Source: CAZMSD01 sp964568855
Lineage (GTDB): Bacteria > CAIWAD01
Assembly (NCBI GenBank): GCA_964568855.1
Contig: CAZMSD010000003.1
Location: 62,001 to 126,000 of the forward strand
DNA: 64,000 bases
Direction: 5' to 3'
Part shown: in pieces, positions 37,375-45,747 of the stretch
How positions within the stretch are numbered: the first letter of the stretch is position 1
How the letters are laid out: each line of letters begins with the position of its first letter
Made by a program: the position numbers and the translations under genes
Notes under the pieces: generated by a model
What the model was told of the DNA's origin: nothing
Database searches by the model: none
What the model saw: the letters and a program-made list of their open reading frames with translations, nothing else

Positions 37375-37967
37375 CCTGGATTTCCTCCCGCTTCGTCGAT
37401 TCCGTCCAACAGGTTGTCGATCAAAGCTCCTCCACAGGGGCTGAGGATCGACTCGGGGTGAAACTGCAGGCCTACCAGCGGCAGTGCCCGGTGGCGCAGA
37501 GCCATTACCAGCTCGCCGGACCATGCGGAAGCCCGCAGGTCGCCGGGCAGGCTTTTCGCGGCCAGCGAGTGATAGCGGCCCACCATCAGCGGCCGGGGCA
37601 GACCGCGGAAGATTCCCTTCCCGTCGTGCCGAATCATGGTGGCTCGCCCGTGAATGATCTCGCCCGCCGGACCGACCGAGCCCCCGAAGGCTTGCACAAT
37701 AGCCTGGTGACCCAGACAGATGCCGAAGACGGGAATGCGGCCCGCGGCGGAGCGCACCAGCTCCACGCAGCATCCGGCCTCCTCGGGCCGCCCCGGACCG
37801 GGGGAAAGGACCAGCAGGCGCGGCCGGGGCAGATCCTCGGCCAGCTCGAGCGCCCGCCGTGGTGCGATATCGTTGCGCCAGACCTGGACCCGCGCGCCGC
37901 GTCGCCGGAATTCTTCAACAAGGTTGAAGGCGAAGGAATCGAAATTGTCGATCAGCAGGACGTGCAT
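37371..37967 (-). CDS. trpG: anthranilate synthase glutamine amidotransferase component
   Basis: A 198-residue class I amidotransferase that delivers ammonia to TrpE. Start ATG 37967 gives the conserved beginning MHVLLIDNFDSFAFNL; an in-frame ATG at 37985 would overlap trpE. The catalytic triad is visible: Cys in VFGICLGHQAI and the His/Glu pair in VGLQFHPESIL. It could also serve para-aminobenzoate synthesis, a common double use of TrpG, since no separate pabA is in the window. Confidence 0.95.
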   Translation of the reverse strand: MHVLLIDNFDSFAFNLVEEFRRRGARVQVWRNDIAPRRALELAEDLPRPRLLVLSPGPGRPEEAGCCVELVRSAAGRIPVFGICLGHQAIVQAFGGSVGPAGEIIHGRATMIRHDGKGIFRGLPRPLMVGRYHSLAAKSLPGDLRASAWSGELVMALRHRALPLVGLQFHPESILSPCGGALIDNLLDGIDEAGGNPG

Positions 37968-37971
37968 CGGC

Positions 37972-39606
37972 TCATGCCCCTGCATTACTGGCGTCGGCAA
38001 GGTCCTCGATCGACTGTTCGACCGCCTGGAGCACCGCATCCGCCTTGCGTCGAGTCTCCTCCGCCTCCGCCTGCGGATCCGAATCGTAGACTATTCCCGC
38101 CCCGGCGCGTATGACGGCGCGGCCCTCGCGGACCACGGCGGAACGGATCACGATGCAGGTGTCCATGGATCCGTCGTCCGTCAGGTAGCCCACGCCCCCT
38201 CCGTAGGGCCCCCTCCGGGTCGCCTCCGCCCCCCGCAGCAGTTCGGCGGCCCTGAGCTTGGGCGCGCCCACCAGCGTGCCCATGTTCATGGTGGCCACGT
38301 AGGCGTGCAGGGCGTCCAGGCCCGGCTGCAGGAGGCCGCGGACCGAGGACACCAGGTGCATCACGTGGGAGTAGCGGTCGACGTCCAGCAGGCGCTCCAC
38401 CACCCGGCTGCCCGTCCGGCTGATGCGCGCCACGTCGTTCCTGGCCAGGTCCACCAGCATCATGTGCTCGGCCAGCTCCTTGTCGTTCAGCCGCAGCTCC
38501 GCCTCCAGCCGGGCGTCCAGATCCGGGTCCTCGATTCCTGCCCTGTCCCGCCCCCGCGGGCGAGTGCCGGCAATGGGCTTGATCTCCACCCGTAGGCCGC
38601 CCTCGCCGATGTTGTCCACCTTGAGCGCGGTTTCGGGCGAGGCGCCGAAGAGCGTTCCGCGGCTTCCGTTGAGCAGGAACATGTAGGGGCTGGGGTTGAG
38701 AGCACGCAGCCGCTCGTAGGCCGCGACCGCGTCCGGGCAGGGGGATGAGAAGCTGCGGGAGGGGACGATCTGGAACACGTCGCCGGCCGTGATGCGCCGC
38801 TTCATCCGGCTCACCAGACGGCCGTAGGCTGCATCGTCCAGGTCCACGTCCGGTTCGCGGGCATGGCCGGTCGATGAACCGTGCGGCCGTTCCGCGCGAT
38901 CGCCGGCGCGCGGGCAGCGTGACACGAGTTTGACGGTTTCGTCCAGGGCGGCCACCGCGTCCGCGTGCGCCGTCTCCGCGTGTGCGCCGCCGACGACGAA
39001 GGCGTTCACGCGGACGGAGGCGGTGCGCTGATCGGCCAGCACCAGCAGCTCGGGCAGCCAGAACTCGAAGTCGGGCCATTTCAGGGGATCCGCAGCCGCG
39101 GCCGGCAGGCTCTCGAAGGAATCGATCAGGTCGTAGGAGAAGCAGCCGATGCAGAGCAGCGCCGGGCGCCGCGGGGCCGCCAGGATCCGCCAGCCGGTGG
39201 CGATCGCGCGCAGGGCGTCCATCGGCGAGGCGGCCCTGATGCGCTCCCCGTCTGAACAGTCGGCGTTGCGCGGAGGATACGCGACGCGCAGCATCTCGCC
39301 GTCGCGCGCCAGATTCTCGGCGCCGGGCAGGCGAGTTTCCAGGGCGTCCAGGGCGCTGCGGCCGTTGGGCGTCAGGGCGGAGAATTCGACCACCCCGCCC
39401 CGCGCAGTCACGCGAACAGCGCTCCTCAGCAGCAGCATGCTGCGCTCGCCCCTTCGGGTGCTCAGGTCGGCAGATTCGAGCAGGGCCGTGTCGCGGCCGG
39501 CGCCGCCGGCGGCGGCCAGGCGGAACAGCTCCAGCGGATCCGGGTCGCACTTGAGGCTGCGGGTAAGCGCCAGCACCTCGCCCTGCTCGAGATCGCCGAA
39601 CCTCAC
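37972..39606 (-). CDS. trpE: anthranilate synthase component I
   Basis: A 544-residue chorismate-using enzyme. The N-terminal LLES motif near residue 42 marks the tryptophan feedback site. The catalytic C-terminal half has [59 protein letters not shown] and GGGVGYL. A hydrophilic insertion ([16 protein letters not shown]) divides the two halves. GTG 39606 overlaps the aroF stop (GTGA). Para-aminobenzoate synthase is the closest alternative; the LLES site and operon favour TrpE. Confidence 0.95.
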   Translation of the reverse strand: MRFGDLEQGEVLALTRSLKCDPDPLELFRLAAAGGAGRDTALLESADLSTRRGERSMLLLRSAVRVTARGGVVEFSALTPNGRSALDALETRLPGAENLARDGEMLRVAYPPRNADCSDGERIRAASPMDALRAIATGWRILAAPRRPALLCIGCFSYDLIDSFESLPAAAADPLKWPDFEFWLPELLVLADQRTASVRVNAFVVGGAHAETAHADAVAALDETVKLVSRCPRAGDRAERPHGSSTGHAREPDVDLDDAAYGRLVSRMKRRITAGDVFQIVPSRSFSSPCPDAVAAYERLRALNPSPYMFLLNGSRGTLFGASPETALKVDNIGEGGLRVEIKPIAGTRPRGRDRAGIEDPDLDARLEAELRLNDKELAEHMMLVDLARNDVARISRTGSRVVERLLDVDRYSHVMHLVSSVRGLLQPGLDALHAYVATMNMGTLVGAPKLRAAELLRGAEATRRGPYGGGVGYLTDDGSMDTCIVIRSAVVREGRAVIRAGAGIVYDSDPQAEAEETRRKADAVLQAVEQSIEDLADASNAGA

Positions 39607-40616
39607 AACCGTCTGCCCATCGCCTCGGCGAAGCGCCCGAGCTGGCGCATCAGCTCTTCGAACTGCTCGGGGAACAGGGACTGTTGCCCGTCCGACAGCG
39701 CCGCCGGCGGATCGTGGTGGACCTCGACCATCACGCCGTCCGCGCCGCAGGCCAGGGCCGCGCAGGCCATGGGCGCCACCAGCTCGCGGATGCCCGTACC
39801 GTGCGAGGGATCGACGATCACCGGCAGATGACTCTTCTGCTTGATGTAGGGCACCGCGTTCAGGTCCAGTGTGTTACGCGTGGCCGTTTCGAAACTCTTG
39901 ATACCCCGCTCGCAGAGGATCACGTCCTGGTTGCCCTCGGCCAGGATGTACTCGGCCGACATCAACAGGTCCTTGATCGTGGCCGCCATTCCGCGCTTGA
40001 GAATCACGGGCTTCCCGCATCGACCCAGGGCCTTCAGCAGCCTGAAGTTCTGCATGTTGCGCGCGCCGACCTGGACCCCGTGGGCCCGGCCGGTGACCTG
40101 CTCGACGTCGGCCACCTCGACCACTTCGGTCACCGCGGGCAGCCCGGTGGCTTGTGATACATCGCTCAGGATGTCCAGGCCCTCGAGTCCCAGGCCCTGG
40201 AAGCTGTAGGGACTGGTGCGGGGCTTGTAGGCCCCTCCGCGCAGGCAGCTCGCGCCGGCCTTGCCGACGGCTTCGGCGGTGGCGACCATCTGTTCCCGGC
40301 TCTCCACCGCGCAGGGTCCGGCGATCACGATGAAGCGGTCGCCGCCTACTGGAATCCCGCCCAGGTCAACCACGCTGTCGTGGGGGTGCAGCTCCCGGCT
40401 CACCAGCTTGTAGGGCGCCAGGATCGCCGTCACGGTCTCCACCGCCGGATGATTCTCGAGGTGCAGGTTTCCCAGGACGCGCTCGTCGCCTATGGCGCCC
40501 AGCACGACCCGTTCGGTGCCCGGCATGTACAAGGGCTTCAAGCCCAGCTCGGAGATGTGCTGCAGGATCTCGTCGGCCTGTTCCTTCGAGGTTCCCGGCT
40601 TCAATACGATGATCAT
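39603..40616 (-). CDS. aroF: DAHP synthase (type I beta, with ferredoxin-like N-domain)
   Basis: A 337-residue enzyme condensing phosphoenolpyruvate and erythrose 4-phosphate, the first step to chorismate. The N-terminal 70 residues ([18 protein letters not shown]) form the ferredoxin-like regulatory domain known from Thermotoga-type enzymes, which mediates tyrosine or phenylalanine control. The barrel has [48 protein letters not shown] and VDPSHGTG. As first gene of the trp operon it links pathway entry with the tryptophan branch. ATG 40616 is preceded by AAGG. Confidence 0.96.
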   Translation of the reverse strand: MIIVLKPGTSKEQADEILQHISELGLKPLYMPGTERVVLGAIGDERVLGNLHLENHPAVETVTAILAPYKLVSRELHPHDSVVDLGGIPVGGDRFIVIAGPCAVESREQMVATAEAVGKAGASCLRGGAYKPRTSPYSFQGLGLEGLDILSDVSQATGLPAVTEVVEVADVEQVTGRAHGVQVGARNMQNFRLLKALGRCGKPVILKRGMAATIKDLLMSAEYILAEGNQDVILCERGIKSFETATRNTLDLNAVPYIKQKSHLPVIVDPSHGTGIRELVAPMACAALACGADGVMVEVHHDPPAALSDGQQSLFPEQFEELMRQLGRFAEAMGRRL

Positions 40617-41003
40617 GGCTGGGCCTTTCCATTACTGTTCTGATTCGTCGACTAGAAATGAAGCAAATCGTGCGCGCTTAATGAATCCGATCACTCTCGC
40701 TGCCGATCGGGTGATTTCCACCGCAACGCGCGCGCAACGCGCGGTCGATCCGCCGGATCCGGCTTCAAACTCCCCTGTTTGGTCCAAATCACCGAGAATC
40801 GGTGAGAAACACTCCTTCCACGGGCTCACTTGCAGCGCCTGTGCCACCTATGGCAAGGGGCTTCGACACATCTTCCGCATTAACAACAGCATGAAAGGGC
40901 TGTCGACAAACTGGCACGTGGTCTGCGATACAGCGGGCGGAAGCTTGAGAAGGAAACTGAAGATGAAGACGACAACATCAGATATCAGCAGAAGGAAAGA
41001 ACG
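40617..41003. other. divergent intergenic region with clustered palindromes upstream of aroF-trp
   Basis: No credible gene. Three perfect or near-perfect inverted repeats are packed within 54 bases: 40752-40763 (GCCGGATCCGGC), 40778-40788 (TTTGG-T-CCAAA) and the abutting 40789-40805 in which TCACCGA pairs with TCGGTGA around GAA. A CG-rich stretch (CGCGCGCAACGCGCGG) lies just before. They sit about 135-190 bases upstream of aroF, as operators or leader RNA structures would. There is no Trp-codon-rich leader peptide, TRAP repeat or T-box. Confidence 0.5.
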
Positions 41004-41390
41004 ATGAAGACCACAAAACTGTTCACGATCGCCGCCATCATGATCTGCAGCCTGTTCGCCGGAAGCTCATTTGCAATTTCACCCGCCAACCCCGATGGCA
41101 ACGGATCTCCCAACATGGGCGGAGATGACGACATCGTCATCACCACCAAGCCCGGGCACGACCTGGATCCGACCTATACGCCGCTCAAGGGCAGCATCCT
41201 GGAGAAGCTCGACGGAAGCACCTTCCTCTTCGATTCCGATCACGGAGTGGTCATCCTGAGCTTCGAGATGATGCCCCCGCGCCTCCCGGTTGGGACCAAG
41301 CTCTGCTGCGCGGCCTACCTCTGCGGCGTGACCAAGTGGAACGAAGAGAAGACCCAGGTCTACAAGGCCACCAAGTACTACATCCAGTAA
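41004..41390 (+). CDS. small secreted protein, unknown
   Basis: A 128-residue product with a good Sec signal peptide (MKTTKLFTIAAIMICSLFAGSSFA) and start site (AAGGAAAGAACG before ATG). The mature part has an acidic N-terminus (MGGDDDIV), then a compact segment with beta-strand character (STFLFDSDHGVVILSFEM) and a Cys-Cys...Cys cluster (KLCCAAYLCG). No family was recognised. It has its own strong terminator, so it is probably expressed as a single gene. Confidence 0.75.
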   Translation: MKTTKLFTIAAIMICSLFAGSSFAISPANPDGNGSPNMGGDDDIVITTKPGHDLDPTYTPLKGSILEKLDGSTFLFDSDHGVVILSFEMMPPRLPVGTKLCCAAYLCGVTKWNEEKTQVYKATKYYIQ

Positions 41391-41423
41391 GCTCCGCTGA
41401 CAAGTTGAAGAACCCCGACGTAA

Positions 41424-41460
41424 GGGCCGGGAAACCTGCGGGTTTCCCGGCCCTGCTTTT
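41424..41460 (+). terminator. rho-independent terminator between the secreted protein gene and glnA
   Basis: A perfect 13-bp stem (GGGCCGGGAAACC / GGTTTCCCGGCCC) with a TGCG loop ends in TGCTTTT. It lies 33 bases after the plus-strand stop and 4 bases from the end of convergent glnA, so it may serve both, though the T tract is on the plus side. Confidence 0.9.
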
Positions 41461-41463
41461 GGT

Positions 41464-42807
41464 CTAATAGACTTCCAGGTAACGGTCCAGCTCCCACTGC
41501 GAGACGAATAGCCTGTACTCGTTCCACTCCTTGAGTTTCGCTTCCGCGTAGCTCCGAAAGAGCGATTCCCCGAACAATCGGCGGAAGAGCTTGTTCTTGC
41601 GGAATTCCCGTACCGCCTCACCCAGCGAACCCGGCATGGAGACCAGCCGGTTGCGCCGCGACTCAGAGATGGCGAACAGGTCTTCCTCGGAGGCGCGGGG
41701 TGGCACGAGCTCCTGCTTCACTCCGTCCAGCCCGGCGCTGAGCATGACGGCAAAGGCCAGGTAGGGATTGGCCGAGGGATCGGGACAGCGCAGCTCGATC
41801 CGCGTTCCGTGCTCACGCCCGGGGCTGATTCGGGGCACTCGGATCAGCGCGCTGCGATTTACGCTGGCCCAGCTGATATACACGGGGGCTTCGTAACCGG
41901 GCACCAGGCGCTTGTAACTGTTGACCAAGGGGGCGATGACGGCCGACATGGCCCGGGCATGCTTGAGCTGGCCCGCGATGAACTGCTTGGCCAGGGAACT
42001 CAACCCGTGGTCGTCACTGGTGTCGACGAAAGCGTTCTCGCCTTTGCGCCAGAGACTCTGGTTGGTATGCATGCCGTTGCCGTTCTCTCCCGCAATGGGC
42101 TTGGGCATGAAGGTAGCGTAGAGCCCGTTCTTCTGCGCCAGGGCCTTGATCGCCAGGCGCAAGGTCACTGCGCGGTCGGCCGTGGTCAGGGCGCGATCGT
42201 AGCGGAAGTTGATTTCGTGCTGACCCACGGCTACCTCGTGATGCAGGGCCTCGACGTGGAATCCGATGGAATGAAGCGTTTCCACTATCTGGCGCCGCAC
42301 AGGATGAGCCAGGTCCGTAGATACGTCGAAGTAGCCGGCCCGGTCCTGGGGGATCAGCGGCTGCAACCTGCCGTCCGGATGAGGTTTGAAGAGGAAGAAC
42401 TCGATCTCGGGCGCCGTGAAGTACTCGAAACCCTCCTCGGTGGCCGCCAGCAGAGCCCGTCTCAGTACGCCCCGCGGACTGCCCTCGAAGGGTTCCCCGG
42501 AAGTCAGGTACACGTCGCAGATGACGCGCGCCGTGGGGACATCCTCGTCCCAGGGCACCACGAAGAAGGTATCCAGATCGGGTAACAGCAGCATGTCGCT
42601 CTCTGCGATCCGCGAAAAACCCTGGATCGAGGATCCGTCGAACCACTGCCCGTGGTCCAGGACATCTTCCCACATCGCCACGGGAATCCCCACGCTCTTG
42701 GCGATCCCGTGGATATCGCTGAACTGCAGGTTGATGAAACGCACGTCATTCTTTCGGATGATCTCATCCACGTGTTCAATTTTACTCTTATCGTGCTGGA
42801 GCTTCAT
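41464..42807 (-). CDS. glnA: glutamine synthetase type I (alpha-like)
   Basis: A 447-residue enzyme making glutamine from glutamate and ammonia. It has FDGSSIQGF, the metal and substrate residues in TAPEIEFFLF, the QHEINFRY region, MPKPIAGENGNGMHTNQSL, and NRSALIRVPR with the RxEXRxPDPSANPYLAFAVML block. Its length (about 440) and the sequence around EEDLFAISESRRNRL lack the NLYDLPPEE adenylylation segment, so it resembles the GSI-alpha group regulated by feedback rather than adenylylation. RBS GCGAGG precedes ATG. No GlnR-type operator was identified. Confidence 0.95.
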   Translation of the reverse strand: MKLQHDKSKIEHVDEIIRKNDVRFINLQFSDIHGIAKSVGIPVAMWEDVLDHGQWFDGSSIQGFSRIAESDMLLLPDLDTFFVVPWDEDVPTARVICDVYLTSGEPFEGSPRGVLRRALLAATEEGFEYFTAPEIEFFLFKPHPDGRLQPLIPQDRAGYFDVSTDLAHPVRRQIVETLHSIGFHVEALHHEVAVGQHEINFRYDRALTTADRAVTLRLAIKALAQKNGLYATFMPKPIAGENGNGMHTNQSLWRKGENAFVDTSDDHGLSSLAKQFIAGQLKHARAMSAVIAPLVNSYKRLVPGYEAPVYISWASVNRSALIRVPRISPGREHGTRIELRCPDPSANPYLAFAVMLSAGLDGVKQELVPPRASEEDLFAISESRRNRLVSMPGSLGEAVREFRKNKLFRRLFGESLFRSYAEAKLKEWNEYRLFVSQWELDRYLEVY

Positions 42808-43152
42808 TCAAACCTCGCTCGTTAAATGTTATTATCGTCTCGTCCGAACGGCATTTCAACTTGAAAAATATCCCAAAACGAAAAGGAATCGAATCAATAT
42901 TCCAATAAGTTCCCTGGAATCGCAAGAAAAACATCCGGAATCCCAAGATCATCAATTTCGTCCATTTATCAGAAATAGTCCGTCCTGGAAGTAATTATTA
43001 AGACAGTCTGCGTCATTATCAATTTATTCCGGGCTTATTACTCAATAATATCAATATCTTTCTCAAATATCTTGATTCATGTCCCCGACAATGCTATCAT
43101 GGCATTCGAACAGCAGTAGGCCCTTGACCCTTGTCTTATCGGAGCCCTGGAG
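42808..43152. other. AT-rich divergent intergenic region
   Basis: This 345-bp stretch is markedly more AT-rich than its surroundings. The hexamer GGAATC recurs three times (about 42889, 42915, 42938), and poly-AT blocks such as AATAATATCAATATC occur near 43045. It should contain the glnA promoter on the minus strand and the promoter at 43072-43100 on the plus strand. No gene is seen. Confidence 0.5.
43072..43100 (+). promoter_or_regulatory. sigma-70-like promoter for the DUF2089-like gene
   Basis: TTGATT at 43072-43077 and TATCAT at 43095-43100 are separated by 17 bases. The predicted start of transcription is about 45 bases upstream of the ATG at 43153. Confidence 0.55.
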
Positions 43153-43521
43153 ATGAATCTCGAATGGCAGATCCTGACCAAGATGACCGGCGGTCGCCCG
43201 CTGGTGGTGGAGCGTGTTCGCCTGCTTGAATCCGATGTGGCGATCGAGGGGCGCTTCGAAGCGCCGCCGTTGTTGCGTCTGACGGCGGAAGACCAGGTCT
43301 TCGTTGCGGCTTTCGTTCGCGCTCACGGTTCCATCAAGAAGATGGAAGGACTCTTCGGACAAAGCTATCCGAGCATCAAGAACCGCTTGCGCCGGATCTC
43401 GGATCAGCTGGATTTCATCGAGACGAATCCGGCGCCGACGCGCAGGGAGATCATCCGCAAACTGGAAACGGGGGAGATCGAAGTCCAGGAAGCTCTGGAA
43501 CAACTCAGGCAGGAAGGATGA
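43153..43521 (+). CDS. DUF2089-like protein lacking the zinc ribbon
   Basis: A 122-residue protein. Residues about 30-90 match the DUF2089 core (IEGRFEAPPLLRLTAEDQVFVAAFVRAHGSIKKMEGLFGQSYPSIKNRL), a helix-turn-helix-like region. The usual N-terminal CPxC zinc ribbon is replaced by a segment with no cysteines (MNLEWQILTKMTGG). The C-terminal REIIRKLETGEIEVQEALEQLRQ is a short SHOCT-like helix pair. It is probably a transcriptional regulator acting with the next gene, which it overlaps or abuts. Confidence 0.75.
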   Translation: MNLEWQILTKMTGGRPLVVERVRLLESDVAIEGRFEAPPLLRLTAEDQVFVAAFVRAHGSIKKMEGLFGQSYPSIKNRLRRISDQLDFIETNPAPTRREIIRKLETGEIEVQEALEQLRQEG

Positions 43522-43547
43522 ATCGAATAACCGGAAAGGACGGAACC

Positions 43548-43979
43548 ATGAGTGAAGACCGTCGCCGCATCCTGAAGATGCTGGCAGAATCGAAACTGAG
43601 CGTGGAAGAGGCCGAAAGCCTGCTGGATGCCCTGAAATCGTCGGAAGCCGGCGAATCAGTAGTGGACCTGAAGGAACTGACGAATACGGAACAACCCAGG
43701 GTTCTGCCGAAGCACCTGCGGGTCACAGTCACCGAACACGGTAGCGAGGTGGCCAACATTCGCATCCCCCTGCGCCTGCTGCGCGCCGGGATCAAGCTGG
43801 CCGCCATCATGCCGGGCAATGCCCAGGAGAAAGTCAACCAGGCGATCAACGAGCGTGGACTTGACCTGGACCTGAACAACCTCAGTCCGGAAGCCCTGGA
43901 TGACCTGGTGGAAAGCTTGAACGACTTGGCGATCGACGTGGACCAGGAGGACACCCAGGTGCGCGTATTCTGCGAATGA
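43548..43979 (+). CDS. SHOCT-like domain protein, probable partner of the DUF2089-like regulator
   Basis: The start is set at ATG 43548 (AAGGA 7 bases upstream), although an ATG at 43518 overlapping the previous stop is in frame. The 143-residue product opens with the SHOCT-like helix pair RRRILKMLAESKLSVEEAESLLDAL seen in proteins next to bactofilin/YvlB-type or DUF2089 genes. The middle has a beta segment (LRVTVTEHGSEVANIRIPL), and the end is acidic. It is often part of small regulatory or envelope stress modules; the function is unknown. Confidence 0.7.
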   Translation: MSEDRRRILKMLAESKLSVEEAESLLDALKSSEAGESVVDLKELTNTEQPRVLPKHLRVTVTEHGSEVANIRIPLRLLRAGIKLAAIMPGNAQEKVNQAINERGLDLDLNNLSPEALDDLVESLNDLAIDVDQEDTQVRVFCE

Positions 43980-44052
43980 AACAGGCCGGTACGGACCGAG
44001 GAAGGTGGAGTTCAGCCATGTGGAACCGCCTGTCCAGGAGTCCGACAGACTC

Positions 44053-44577
44053 CTAGAACGGCCAGAAGTTGTTGTCGTACCAGTAATCCTCGCGCAGTGA
44101 TTCCTGGATCTTGACCAGCGTGTGATAGTGATCATCCTCGAACTGGGACAACCATTCGAGGATTCTTTTCAGTTCCTCGTCCTTCACTTCCCTGAGGGCT
44201 CTGCGATAGAATTCCCTGGCATCCTGCTCGAGGACGATGGCGATATCAAGAGCCGTGGTGTCGAATGCGGTGGTTTCCAGGCTCTTCTTGAAGGCCTGGC
44301 GCAGTATCGGATCGTGGATGTCGAATGACTGGGGGCGGTCCACTTTAAGGACCTCCTCATCCCAGGTGGATTCATCCCGCCACTTCCTGTACAGGTCGGT
44401 GAGAATCTGCTTGTGGTAGTTTTCTTCGTCGGCCAGTTCCTGGTAGAATTTCCTGGCTGTCTCGTTCGTGGTGCGATCCGCGGCGCTCTTGAAGAACTCG
44501 TATCCCCTCACCTCCACCATGATGGCGTACTTGAACACGTCTTCCACGGTAGCAAAACTGCGATCCGAACTGTCCAT
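44053..44577 (-). CDS. ferritin-like (rubrerythrin-type) diiron protein
   Basis: Start ATG 44577 follows GGTGGAGG and a promoter ending about 25 bases upstream; the longer open frame is not expected to be translated. The 174-residue product has the four-helix ferritin-like pattern with metal ligands in VEVRGYEFF (Glu), ADEENYHKQI (Glu and His), EQDAREFYRRAL (Glu) and FEDDHYHTL (Glu-type and His). It lacks the rubredoxin CxxC domain. It probably acts in peroxide or iron handling. Confidence 0.82.
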   Translation of the reverse strand: MDSSDRSFATVEDVFKYAIMVEVRGYEFFKSAADRTTNETARKFYQELADEENYHKQILTDLYRKWRDESTWDEEVLKVDRPQSFDIHDPILRQAFKKSLETTAFDTTALDIAIVLEQDAREFYRRALREVKDEELKRILEWLSQFEDDHYHTLVKIQESLREDYWYDNNFWPF

Positions 44578-44921
44578 CGGTTCCTCCACCTTGTTAAGCA
44601 GATAATAAAACATCTGCCGCTTTATCTCAAAATCACCAATTGCCCAGGGCGCCGCTTTCTTCCCTTGGGAAGGGACTCTCGTCCCGATCCCCGGCCCATC
44701 CGGGGTGGCAATAGGGCCTGTGATCCTGAACTTCACCCGGAATGGAGGGCACGGGAACTTTTCAATCAGGACGGAGTTTTTGCTTTGATGTATGGCCTAA
44801 GCAAAATATGTTTGCCAAACAATCTGAGCTATCTTGTCGATTGCATGCCGATTACTCGGATCCTCGGCGGATTATTGGATCATCCATTTTACTCAGGATA
44901 TTCGAAACCAAAGGGAGAATC
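44578..44921. other. intergenic region with the ferritin-gene promoter
   Basis: It contains the minus-strand promoter at 44602-44630. The remainder up to the Cys-rich protein gene has inverted repeats (CCTTGGGAAGG near 44673 and CCCCGGCCCATCCGGGG near 44690) but no convincing gene. An open frame continuing into the Cys-rich protein (from 44742) lacks a start site. Confidence 0.45.
44602..44630 (-). promoter_or_regulatory. sigma-70-like promoter for the ferritin-like gene
   Basis: On the minus strand TTGAGA (44630-44625) and TATTAT (44607-44602) are exactly 17 bases apart. The leader to ATG 44577 would be about 18-20 bases, just covering the ribosome site. Confidence 0.65.
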
Positions 44922-45440
44922 ATGAAAATCACCTGTCGTTCGGCCCTGGGACTGGGTCTAGCCGCCCTGCTGCTCAGCGCCAATTTCGCCTTTGCCGGCT
45001 CCTGCTGCCCTTCGCACGGCACCTCTAAGAACACCTCGCAAAAAGCCGTTGAGAACGATGACGTCCAGGCCGACCGGGCGGTCGCCGTTAGCAGCGGCCA
45101 GGCGGTTCCGACCGTGACGGTTGTGGGAACCAAGGTCTGCGTGGTGGACGGAAAGAGCGTTACCTGCATGGTGTACGCCGACGGCACCTGCCGTTCGGAA
45201 GACGGATCGCAGATCTGCAAACTGGATCACGCCGCCGTCTGTGCCGGTCATGGTGACCAGGCATGCAAAGCTTCCTGCATCAAGCCGATCGGTGCGGCCA
45301 AGTCCGCGCTGAAGTCCGATGCCTGCGCGCCCGGGTGTTCCAAACCCTGCTGTGCCTCGGCCAAGACCAAGTCCTGTGCGCCGGGTTGCGTCAAGACATG
45401 CGGACCGAAGTCGCTCGGCAAGACCAGGAAAACATCGTAG
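44922..45440 (+). CDS. secreted cysteine-rich protein, unknown
   Basis: A 172-residue protein with a Sec signal peptide (cleavage after AFA, about residue 25). The mature part has 16 cysteines among about 147 residues: an N-terminal CC pair, four spaced CxC-like sites in the middle, and a Lys-rich C-terminus with the repeated phrase CAPGC (DACAPGCSKPCC, KSCAPGCVKTC). It is rich in Lys, Ala and Ser. Roles in metal binding or extracellular disulfide structure are possible; no family was recognised. RBS GGGAG and a terminator frame it as a single gene upstream of the ACIII operon. Confidence 0.78.
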   Translation: MKITCRSALGLGLAALLLSANFAFAGSCCPSHGTSKNTSQKAVENDDVQADRAVAVSSGQAVPTVTVVGTKVCVVDGKSVTCMVYADGTCRSEDGSQICKLDHAAVCAGHGDQACKASCIKPIGAAKSALKSDACAPGCSKPCCASAKTKSCAPGCVKTCGPKSLGKTRKTS

Positions 45441-45488
45441 AGACCAGTGAGGCTGGGAACGCACATGAGTTCCAGCAACGGTAAGAAC

Positions 45489-45508
45489 AGGGGCTGCGGC
45501 CCCTTTTT
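45489..45508 (+). terminator. rho-independent terminator after the Cys-rich gene
   Basis: A 6-bp stem (AGGGGC / GCCCCT, loop TGCG) is followed by a run of five T. It lies 49 bases after the stop codon. Confidence 0.75.
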
Positions 45509-45654
45509 CTTTGCACTGGTGGACCGATTCACATGGATCACGTGCAATCCCTCAAAATGGGTGCGCCCAAGTAATCGCGGCATCCTGTATTCCGAAAAAG
45601 TCTTCTCAATATCCTCTCCGGGTGGCCTGGCGCTCACCGGCCGGCTCGAGCATC

Positions 45655-45683
45655 TTGACTACATTCCTCGGAATCCTTAAACT
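45655..45683 (+). promoter_or_regulatory. sigma-70-like promoter for the ACIII operon
   Basis: TTGACT (45655-45660) and TAAACT (45678-45683) are 17 bases apart, giving a leader of about 58 bases to the actA ATG at 45748. Confidence 0.55.
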
Positions 45684-45747
45684 TTTCCACTTAAGTGCTA
45701 GAAAATCTATGGTTTAACAAGAGAGAAACACCGGCGGTAGATTACTG

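Larger units (their letters stand above)
45441..45747. other. leader region of the ACIII operon
   Basis: It holds the terminator of the Cys-rich gene (45489-45508), then about 145 bases with no recognisable feature, then the promoter at 45655-45683. The AT-rich stretch from 45665 to 45730 forms the untranslated leader of actA. Confidence 0.5.

Noticed and set aside
40632..40847. A 71-codon minus-strand frame just upstream of aroF as a trp leader peptide
   Set aside because: It starts at GTG without a ribosome site, has only one Trp codon and no attenuator-type T tract.
44922..45440. Cys-rich protein as a peptide natural-product precursor
   Set aside because: It has a Sec signal, is long, and there are no modification or export enzymes next to it.
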